DNA of 64,000 bases, from NCBI RefSeq assembly GCF_964340395.1, contig NC_135566.1:15056501-15120500 (forward strand), in the 5' to 3' direction. The position numbers and the translations under genes were made by a program. Below, piece after piece: positions 23,128 to 35,300 of the stretch (position 1 is the stretch's first letter; every line of letters begins with the position of its first letter). The stretch is from Glandiceps talaboti. Taxonomy: Eukaryota; Hemichordata; Enteropneusta; Spengelidae. The notes below the pieces were generated by a model. The model searched no databases. It was not told where the DNA came from and saw only the letters and a program-made list of their open reading frames with translations.

Positions 23128-24373
23128 CTGTTGGGAGACAGAAAACAGAAAAAAATCAGAATTGAACGAAAAAAAAAGAAAGATGCACAGTAAAAAATAA
23201 CTAAGTTAACATCAGACCAATCGATTTCACAGAGATATCATGTTAACGATGCGTTGTAGACGATGTTCTCCTATTTGATGATGAAGACAAATGTGTGTAC
23301 ACACTTGCCAAGTGTACCTTGTTCCCTTTGTTTTGGTCAATAAACTGATGAGTTTAGTACTGTCTAGTCATGTCATTATTAAACACATGTTTTATCTTCC
23401 TGTTTGTATTTCTGTATAAAATCTCTATCTGGAGTCCCACATTTCTGCTCACTGTCTCTTAAACAGTGAGACTGTAAACAGCCATGTGCATATTATTACC
23501 AGATTTTAATACACCTCTCTCTTACATGTGTTCTACAACAATTTGGTAAAAAAAAAAGCTACTATGTTAACACTTGAAGTGATAAATCCTCTCTGTCTTT
23601 TATTTTGTTTATTTAAAATGAAAGTCAGAAAATTTGGAAGTCAGTTACAACTGCTGACATCAGACCGTGGATGAATGGCACCTGTTATAAACAGGGACAG
23701 TAAACAAATGAATTGGATTAATAACACTTGGCACAGCATATTGGAAGTACAGAGGATTGTATCACATTCCATCATCCTCTTTACATAATAGTTCACATTC
23801 ACAAACAAATGTCCAGTTTCATAAAACTGTTCTTATCAAACCATGGTGTGTAATACAAGTCTCTGCTGTTCCAACATACTGAGCCAAGTGTCCAATTCAC
23901 TTTACCTGTTTGTAACAGGTTCATATTTGTCCATGGACTGATGTCTGTATTTGTATTCCACAGTGATCAGTCTGTGTAGAGTAACTGGGACAAGATTTGA
24001 TGATCTAGGTTTTTCTTTTAGTTAATTTGATTACCCTGTGATACTATCAGGCTGAGCATAACTTACCAAATACTGCTAGCAGGGATTGCAATGCAAAGTA
24101 GAGGATTCTTTTACTGGCTTGTTTACCACTGTGTAACAAAACTTCATCTTTACCCACATCTATCACATCAAAACCTAGAAAAAGTGGAACATAGAATTAC
24201 ACAGCTGTCAATATTGTGTGAGTGAGTGAGTGAGTGAGTGAGTGAGTGAGTGTGTGAGTGAGTGAGTGAGTGAGTGAGGGAGTGTATGTGTGCATGTACA
24301 TGCATGCATGCATGCATGTTTGTTTGTGTATGTGACTACGTTTGTGTGTGTGAGCATGTATGCAGCATGCATG

Positions 24374-24451
<78 letters not shown>

Positions 24452-27400
24452 GCCAATGTATTGATGTTGTAATATCACATTTCAAACAAACAGTTTACAT
24501 AAATACTTCAATCCATATTCATATCAGATCAGACAATACCCAGTACATTATTACAAATGATGTTTACTTGTATTTGTAATGATTGTATCCGTTGGCCAAA
24601 ACAAAACTACTGAAACAATACTGTCCTATTAACATGCATATGTTTTCCTTAAGACATCATTTTGGCATTCTGAGTATGACTATGCCCGTCTCAGTAAAGT
24701 GTCATTATTCAACTTCCACCCAATCTGAACCCCATATAGAAACCCTTCTGTATATACTATAATACGATTTGGGTTCAATATACTTTCTACAGACTTTGAC
24801 CTATAGGTGATGAACTTCTTCAAAATCAACGTTAGCAATCCTAGGAACACCTAGGTTTGCTAAAATCTGTATTTTGGTCACAAGGATTGTTACAAGTTTA
24901 TTATTGTATTCTTACCTAGAGCTGCAAGGAATTCATGACATCCTGGTGTTCTCCATTGTCTAACATTCAGTGGTACTTGGAGAGCTGAATCTTTCTCTTT
25001 ATACTTTGCTATGGCTTGTTTCAGCTGAAAAACAAACACGAAGACATGATTATTTTTGTATAATCTAGTGATAATATAAAAGACGTATCTCATAGTACTT
25101 CGTCTTGCCATGAGTGATAGAAAGATATCCTTTGATGAACTATTTCCTACAATTTCAAAAAAACTGTCTTCGGTGTTTAACTTTTACATTCAGAAGTATC
25201 ATCTTGTCTTACATTTATCTACTATGACTATTTGTTACTTCAATCTATAAAAATAATCTTCCAGATAATTTCTACAATGAGACTTGAGTTTATAAAATCA
25301 ACAGATGTGGTTGTTCATCTCAGCCAAGTAATTTGATTTTTTTCAGTGTACAGAAAATCAATTCATTACATTTCTTATCATCTTTCAGATTCTTTTAAAA
25401 GTGGTTAACTGTGTTTGAGTACACAGAACAATATGTTAAGCAATCGTCTGAAATAAAATACTCTGTACTCCCAAAATTTTCAGACGGGGATGTGCAGCCC
25501 CATGCATAATTCAAAAAACAGACCCATCGTTAGAGATTTCCAGTCACAATCATCTGGTCTGATACCTTTATTCTGATGCTGTGAAGGTATTTCTAAAGCA
25601 TGAAAACGTTTAAAATGTTGTGGTCCCATGATTATTTAAATGAAAAGTCAACCACATTTATGGATTTTTTCGTGAAAATGTGACCTATTTCTGTATACCT
25701 TTTTATAGGGGTACACCCCCCCCTCCCTCACACCCCCTATCTCAATATGCCACACAAAGTCTTACCAGTTTGATGATTCCTAGTGCTGTGTCCGGTGCAT
25801 TCAGTAGTCTTGATAAACCTAGTAACATCTCTGGTGATAGGCCTGGAAAAAACAGAAATAAAGACAGAGTAAATATTTCATATCATTTCATTTCATATTA
25901 TTCTGTGTGGACGAGTGTGTATGTGTGTAAATAAGAAGTTTAAGTATCTAATATGTTAGTGGCTTAATTCTATTTCAGATCATTCTGTCCATCTTGGCAG
26001 TAGTGTGTGTATATGTCTGTGTCTCACTGCATGTGAATGTATGCGTGCATGTGAATTCATGTGTTTACATGTTTTAAATGTGTGTCAGTGTGTACCATCA
26101 AATCAGACTTTATTTTTTCAATCTCGAATAGCTTTGCCTTTGTAATTTTGAAGTAGTAATGTTTGAGACTGGGGGAAAAAAAACTTTCTTGCCAAGATAA
26201 AAATAGCCAATGATCCTTGGTCTTCAGAATTTTTCAACATGCGTGGTAAAACAAAAGCATTATGTGTTTAGAGTATGAGGGCGCTATATAACTCACCAAG
26301 CAAAGCCTGCAGGCTTGCACTAGCCTGCATCAGTCTTTCTCCAGGATCCGATTGAGGGAAGAACACCGATGCTTTGATGTCATTACTGGCTGCTTCGAAG
26401 CGAAATCCTACAGACAGAAGAAGTTCCCGCCAGCCCTTAACAGGACCAACTTTCTTCATAATGCTCTCCTGAGTGGTGTACATAGGGTTCCTCTGTCCAC
26501 GATGGATTCGCTGAAGTGACTTCTCAACCTGTGTGGTAAATGAAACTCTGACTGTCAGACTTTGTGTTGGGGTGCAGGTGTAATCTCACATTGATCATTG
26601 ATTCATATTTTCACTTTTTATGATGATTATTATGTATTGCATGATAAAAATGATAATATCAGATTCTGGTACATTTTGTGAAATTTTGGTTATATATAAT
26701 TATGTCCCTCTTTCTGGTTTCTGATGTAATGTTCCTCATAAGATTATGAACAAGAAACTCATATGAGTAATCACGTAGTAGAAAGGTTGTTGAAATACCG
26801 ATAGTAGATTGAGTAGAAAATGGGATAATTATTACCGATGTGTTGAAAATACAACTCACCAGATGTAACAGAACTCTCATTGCTTCCCTACATTTTGTTG
26901 GTGTTGACATGATTTCACTGAGTGCATTTCCAAGCATCATGGTCTTGTTACTAAGTTTGACATCACCACCAATCAACATCAAACCGGCCCAGTTAGCTGG
27001 ATGACAGTATTGCTTCACAGAGTGTATATTATGCATGGCGTCCGTCATAGCGTAACTCGTCTGGGCACCATGTAGAAGGTTCCCGTACAAGTCTCTCATG
27101 AACACCTTAGATACGATTTCCTTGACGGGCCAAAGTGGAACGAGAACACTTTGCGCCCCCGCTGTCAGGAAGGCTCTGACTAGACCGATCAGACCGTCAG
27201 ATGTGATGTGACCGAGTCGAAGGTCTTGGTTGTGTGCACTGAGAACAACTAGTTTGGCAGACAGCTTTAGATTGAGGATATCAGCAGCTGTGAGAAGGAA
27301 CTCATTCAATGCTGGCATGTCAGCATTACTCTCTAGATCACTTTCATCACTGTCATTGAAATCCATACGTTCAGCCAGACCGTGGGAATCACTGAAAAAA

Positions 27401-28934
27401 ACAACAATACAAGAACTAGTGAGCAGTTGCAAGTACAAACAGAACTCTAAAATGAGCCTGTAGCTGTATTGGTGAATTCACAGCTTTTCTCTCTCAACAA
27501 CTTTATCATTATTCTGATTTTTGTCTTCCATGTGATGTGAGTAAAAAAGTGAATACATTACACTTACCCTGTGAGATGTAGTGCGGCTCCCCCTTTACCA
27601 GGAATAGACATTTCACCCGGTGATAATATAATAGCGGACAGCTTCCATGAGATGTGAGTTGCAAAGTGAATACATTCAGCGTTACTCATTGTTTTCAGTA
27701 CTGTTTCCTTTGTTGCTGAACTTCCCAGTAGTGGTTTGATACCAAAGATATCACCAACAATCCTGGCCTCCTGTATACACAAAACAAATACTCACACATT
27801 ATATATCATTATTACATAATTATTCAACCATTCCATTTCAAATCTGGGTTTGTGGAAACTGAACCAATATATCATCGTGACGTAATTCACAACATATCTG
27901 AATGCACTATGATTCAACATGAAATTATCACCAAAATGAAACGTGCTGTAACATTAAAGTTGTATGTACCTCAGATATACCTCAAACTTGTACAGTTACT
28001 TTGTTCATTAAAACTCCTATCCATTCTCAGGTAAAGTCAAGAACTACATTCATGTTAAAATGATATCACATCAAGTTCTTCTAGAATCCAATATAGTTTG
28101 TGAAATAAAATCTACTAAGGGATGATTGCATGATGTCACACAAACTCAATAAACAAACTTCATTCATTTAGGGGAGGGGGGTTTGGCATTAACGCAATTG
28201 TTGGACTTCATATTTGCACGTCTAACCAAATTTTGAAATCTTTCATGCCTTCAATGATAACAGGTTCTGTATTTACTACTGAGATGTTGATAAGTTGATT
28301 AAAATTTACATCTAATGTGATATACAGTGCTGGGTTTCCAGTAGTATTTTACTGTGTTTACCATCATGATTTTACATTGCATCAATCATAGTGGTATGAC
28401 TGCTACAATTTTCATCATGGTTTTAACATCATAATGTAAATGTGTTGATGTCAGACTTGTGAATGTTTGTTTAAGGGGAGGGGGAGGGGGTTTCTCCTAG
28501 ACAAATGAAGTTCGTTTTAATATTGAGCTTGTGCGACATTGTGCGACTGTCCCTTAGAATGATGATGTCATTTGCAGGCAATCTAACCATAAAGCAATCC
28601 AATCAAATAGCTAGCACTAACCTGATCAGCATTGACAAGACTACCCCATCCCCATCTATCCTGTGCAGCGGGTGGTAGTTTGGGACTACCGACAATCAGT
28701 GCTGGTAGTGAACTAGTACTGTTAGATGAATGATGGCTAGAAGCTCTGATTCCAGCATTTAGAGTTCTCATTGATGGCACAACTCTCAGTTTAAATCTCT
28801 CATATAGACATTCCTGACTGGTGGAACTCTTCAGGACTGCAAACGGTACCAAGTACAAGTCACCTAGGAGATGGTAAGGAAATGGTTACGATATCATTCC
28901 ACATATGCTGTCTTTTATTATATCATACACATAT

Positions 28935-28966
<32 letters not shown>

Positions 28967-29216
28967 TGTATGTATGTATGTATGTATGTATGTATGTATG
29001 TATGTATGTCTGTCTGTCTGTCTGTCTGTACGTACGTACGTACGTACGTACGTACATACGTACGTACGTAGGTAGGTAGGTAGGTAGGTACGTAGGTAGG
29101 TAGGTAGGTAGGTATGTATGTAGGTAGGTCTGTCTGTCTGTGTGTGACTGTCTGTGTGTGTGCATGCATGTGTGCATGTATGTAGGTAGGTCTGTCTGTG
29201 TGTGACTGTGTGTGTG

Positions 29217-29309
<93 letters not shown>

Positions 29310-32300
29310 ATGTATGTATGCATGTATAAGAATGAATGAGTGACCTGTTTATTTGAAAACATACCTTGTAAGACTAAGACCAGCTCTCTTGGTGGTGTGG
29401 TTGGACCGTTAGCTTTAGGTAACACATCTTCCATGGGTTGGATTAATAACTCGTACAACGTCTTCAGTGGTGGTTTACCATTCCCTGATCTGCGTCGTGC
29501 CATCCCAAGTTTACCACCTAAACTCATCCCACCAAAGACACTTCCATTTAGACTCATACCACTCATTTGACTAAACAGACTGTTCAGGCTATGTGTACTG
29601 CTGTTTAACGTGTGATTACGCTGCAAACCTCGTACAAAATCACCGTCGCTCTCCGAACTGATCTTACGTCCGATCTCTTCTAAGTGTTGTTGGAGTAGAT
29701 CGTCTGCCTCACTTTCTGTTTCACTTGTCACTTCACATCTGCCAGACAAAGATGGCTGCATATCTACTCCGAGACTTTCCCTTGCATATTGTATGTACTG
29801 GTCCAGTTGTGTCGATGTCGTGGAGTTCATGATTGTATTTATGGATGTGTTACTCTCCGAGGAAGATCGACTGTCGGTGGCACCTTCACCATCTAGTTCT
29901 AAATCACTGAGATGACATTCATGAAACTTGACAATGCCTGCAAGGAAGTACAAAATGAAATGTATTTTAGAAGTCATGTAGGCAAGTACATGCACAGTGT
30001 TTTTGCTAAGGATGGTAACTAGGTAAAATCTACTGAGATTCCCATGTCATTTTACCAGGGTTCCCAAACAAAATTGCCACAGATAGACTCTTTGGGGAAA
30101 CATTGCCATTTTTACCCCTTCTCCCTTTCTGTTACCACCGTTCCCCAACCTTAGCAAAAACACTGAATGCATTTTAGTATGACACAGAAGTACATGAAAA
30201 TACTTGAAAATTAAATTTTTCCAAAGGAACACATGGCATAGTCTGAAAGGTCTGGACATTGGTCCGGTAATGTAACCACTTGTGAAACAGCGCATTACAT
30301 ATGCCTGGATCTTTCAGGCTACATATGGCAATCCTACAAAATAAGAGATAACATCCCGAAATCAGTCTTTCTATTTTCCCGTTCAATACTAAGATTTTAT
30401 ACAAGATTCAATGTCAATAACAGTGGTACTTCAAATCAAACTTTAAAAAAAAATGCCAGCTGAGGTGGAAAATTAGTCAATAATTCTGTCTGGTTTTATA
30501 CTCAATTACTGCTAATAAAAGCAATAATAGAAATGTCAGAAGCTTCGTTGGTTGGTATTTCACTGGACAAAGCATTTTTTGATGGAAAAAGGTGGGACTG
30601 AGAAAGGATGAGGCAGGGTTTTATTTGGTGAGGTTGAGTACCTTTGACTGTACTTTTGAAGTGTGTTTGTACTTTACTCTGTACTTTTAAGTAGTTTCTC
30701 ATTTAATAATCGAACATATGCCTGTATAACTGCTTAATGGTATTGGGATTGGTGTGAAGGTAGACACGAAAAAAGAAGAACGAAATATGAAATTGAGAAG
30801 GAAAAAAAAAAGCCACAGGTGCATAGCTATTCAATAGTACTTATGTATAATTGAAACCTAATAGTTTTGTAGGCTTTCCTTTGTACCAGTCATGTTTTTC
30901 TCTCACTTCTTTCACGGCCTTCCAAATGAACACACAGAACTGAACACTTGTTGATGAGTACACCATAGTGAAAGAACACACACATACACACAGCAAAGAG
31001 GTAGAAATGTCAATACAATAACAACAAGTAGTACTCCATTAATTGTGTTAACACAATACTTATAGTTTGTGTTGATTTTAGAGCAGTACATTGTTCTCGT
31101 CTTCGTTATGTGCTCGAAATATTTTAGCCGTCTAAGACCACAAAACACTTATTTCATAAACTTATGCTTCACATCAAACACAGAAAAAGCTCAAGAATTC
31201 GATGAACCAACATTACAGTACTATAAATGTCATGTTCCGCAACCTGTCAGTTTGTTGGCCGACAACGAGCTGATACAAATGATATGTGTCACTTGACAAT
31301 TAATTGCTACCCTGCGACTACTGTGCTGTCAGCCACTCAGAACACAATGCAATGTTTTCCCACATTCGAAAGAACTCAATGAAAAGTTTTCCCACCTCCT
31401 TGTAGTTATAAAAAAGAAAAAGCTAAAATACACTGTTAGTGTAACTCCCATGTTTAGTTGGGGAAAGCAAAATATTTGGAAACGCTGTCAACACATTGTG
31501 TGTTAAATTGTGTTATGGCCATTATAAGGTTACAATGTACTACTATTGTTTTTATCTAGGCCTGCAGAAAAACAAATTTCACTTATCTCATGGGTGGCAA
31601 AAACTACACAACACAATTTCTCCCCACAGATTCTATCGTTCCTATGTTTCAGGTATTATGGCTATTTGCTATTTTCTTAAAAGGTAAAGGTCAAATGCAA
31701 AATGTACTCATAATACACATTTATCTTTTATTCATAATATTATTATTTTTTTATTCTATATTAATAATATTCTGTAATCAATATAAATAAACTATGAATT
31801 ATTGATTCAATTTAGAAATTTGGACACTTTGCTTGTATGAGGTATGAATTTAACACTGTAGTCAACTTTTGCGGAAAATCTTCCCATTGAGGTATGCAAT
31901 ACATGTATGCACAACTGTGTGACTTTTTTTTCCTTGGTTCAGAAAACGTTTTATGAACTAGCTATTGTACTAAATATTGTCTTGCAGCATAACGTAAAAT
32001 TTACTTACCTTCTTTAGGAGTTATTAGCCACATGTAGAGATGTCCTGCAGCGATAGAATAATACAATATGGCCGCCGATTGTTTCTTGACGGCTTCTATG
32101 ATCTGGTCCGTTGTCATCAACATACTGTCCATTGCCTCCACTAGATTATCACGCTGTTCAGTTTGTCTTTCAAGTAATAGATCAACAAATGCTCTAGTCC
32201 TGCCTCTTTCGGCTACAGCTAAGGCCTCATGTTCCCGGCCCAACTCTACGAGAACTCGTTGTAATGCCTGATATGACGCAGTTTGAAGGTCAAACAACGA

Positions 32301-35300
32301 CAGCCGATAATCACTACTGAATTGTAACTCCCGACGAATGTTTTCAAATAATTCAGCTGCTTTGTACAACTGGTGTTGCGAATCCTCCAGGTTACTATTT
32401 GCCCAGAGCGCGAGTCCGAGCCGATGTCTGATTTTCGCTTCGTCCTCCTTCCGACCTAACTGATCAGCGATTTGTAAACCCTGTTGTAAATATGTAACGG
32501 CTTGAGAATAGTTTCCCAATGCATGGTGGATTCTACCAAGACTACTGAATGCTAACGTCTTGGCTACTCTGTCATTCATTTGTGCTGCGATACTTAAATG
32601 CTGTTCTTGGTACATGATTGCCGGCTCGTAATTTCCAAGAGATTCGTGAGTCACACCTAGGTTTCCGTACGCCCGTCCCTGGCATGAAGCATTATTCATA
32701 TCCTCTGCAATAGTCAAGTCCATCTGATGATATTGCAAAGCCTTTTCATATTCACCCATTTGTTGATACACACCGCCGAGTCCACACGCACCATCAGCCT
32801 CGGCACTCTTGTCACGCAATTCCTGTGCAATTTTCAGCTGATGTTCCAGACATGATATTGCTTGTTCAAAATTACCCAGTAAACTGTGTAAACATCCAAG
32901 CTCACCGTACGCTGAGCCTTTGGCAGATACATTGTCAAGTTCATGGGCAACAACAAGACGTTTCTCAAAGCACACTAACGCTTGTTGTAGATTTCCCATA
33001 GATCGGTGGGCATTGCCTAGACCACGATAAGCACGATCCTGATCATTTGCATTATTGATTTTCTGAGCAATAACTAAATACTGCTCATAGTTCTTCACAG
33101 CCTCGTCAAAGTCACCAAGTGCTTCATAGCACTCTCCCAAATTGCCAAATGCACGCCCTCTATCGGCAACGGCAGTTGCACTTGTCACCTGTTCAAGAGT
33201 TGCCAACTGTTTTTCGAAGAAACCGAGGGCATCTTCAAAGTTTCCCATGTTCATTCGAGTAATACCCAGATTACCAAATGCTTGTGACTCAATCAGAGTA
33301 TCTTTAAGTTCCCTACCTTTCTCAAGTTGTTGTTCATAACACTTATACGCTTCCTGGAATTTTCCTTGTGCCGTGTGCACAGCTCCTTGATGTCCAAGAG
33401 CTTTACATACGCCTTTCAAATCTCCTAATTCCTGGAATATATTCAACTCCTGTGTATGATACGTCAGTGCTTTGTTCAATTTCCCTATTTTCCGATGGGC
33501 AGCTCCAAGCATTCTGTAAGCATTTCCTTCCAGGTTCTTGTTTTTCACATTTTTAGCAAGAACCAACTGTTGGTCATAGAACTTTATAGCACCTTCTGTG
33601 TCCTTTCTAGCCATACAGATGTCTCCCAAATTTCCCATGGCACGGAATTTTCCTGGATTGTTTTTCAACTGATGGGCAATCGTGAGGAAGAATTTTTGGC
33701 AATCGTACGCCTGATTGTAATTGCCTAGAGTCTTGTGTGCAAGTCCAAGATTACAGTAAGCTCTCCCCATTGATATCTTATCTTGCATTTTCTTAGCAAG
33801 AGCCAAGTCTTGTTCATAGAAATGAACAGCTTCTTGGAAATGTCCCAGTGAATAGTGTGCATATCCAAGACAGTGATACGCTTTCCCTTCTCCCTCAACA
33901 TCACACATACTTTTAGAGAGGGAGAGGAATTGTTGATACAATGGCACAGCTTGAGAGAAGTCCCCCTGTCCACTATAATAATTGCCGAGATTACTTAAGG
34001 CACGTGCTTCACTAGCTTTGTCTTTCAACTCTCTTGCAATATTGAGATGGCAGTGGTAATGTTCAAGAGCTCTGTCCTGATAGCGCAATGATTGATATGC
34101 GACCGCAAGGTTACCATGGGTAGAAGCCTCCGACCCACGGTCGTTTACCTCCTTTGATATCGCTAGTTCCTGTTTATGGTACTGAACAGCTTGCTCAAAC
34201 TGTTGGAGTCCACTGAAGGCATTTCCTATGTTACCATATGCCCGACCCTGACCTGTACGATCACCAAGTTCATGAGCAATGGCCAGATGAGCTTTGTGTA
34301 ATTTCAGAGCCATATCATATTGTCCTTGCTGCTGGTAAATAATTCCTAGATTTGAACATGCACGTCCTTCCATATTTTTGTCCTTGGTGTCTAATCCGAT
34401 TTGCAGCTGCTGTTCATGGCAGAGTTTCGCACGATCTAAGTCATTCATACAACGGGCGGCATGTCCGAGCCCGGCATAAGCACGGGCTTCTATTGTCCTA
34501 TCTTGAAGCATTTTCGCTATAATCAGAACCTGATTGTGGTAGTACATAGCTTGTTCGTAGTCTCTTTTGAAATGATAAGCACTTCCCAGGTTGCTGTACG
34601 CTCGTGCCTCCTCATTTTTATTGCCCAACTCTTTGGCAACGTTTAAATGTTGTTTGTGACATTCTAAGGCATTATCAAAGTCTCCCATAGAGAGATATAC
34701 AGCACCAACATTTCCAATTTCTCGTGCTTCAAAAAGTTTGTCATTGAGTTGTCTAGTAAGGACTACACATTGTTTATGACTTGCTAGTGCATTTGGGTAG
34801 TCCCCTATTGCTGTGTACACATGTCCTGAAAGAGAAAAAAAAAAGGTGAAAATAATTCGAAAGTTTTAAAGTTGATCGACTCTACAAACAGCACAACACA
34901 AGAACTAACACATATTTACCTACTAGAGTCAGAAAATTGTCCATTTCAAGGGGATACATTTGAGTTGCTGTTTCCGAAATCATTTTCATTTGTCCGTTTG
35001 ACACCTTTTTCCGTATCTGTGCATATCTTGGTGTCGAATGTACTCTTATTTACAGGTTGTGGTATGTTTGGTGGCCACATACTAACATTTCGACAATTGG
35101 TAACTATTTAAAATTCTGTAAGGGCCCTAAGTTATTGTTTGTATTACATGAAGGTATGCAGTGACCTAGATTCATCTTATTACAGGGCATCGGATCAAAT
35201 TTCACAGACAGACAGCGAAAAACTTACAAAAACTCCTAATCTGTTTACTGAGTAATATCTGAATTATACAAATATTGGAAAAGCTAACACATTATAGCAT

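Noticed and set aside
24197-24579. His/Thr and Cys/Val repeat frames over the TG and GAGT arrays
   Set aside because: Simple-sequence translation inside a TTC28 intron.
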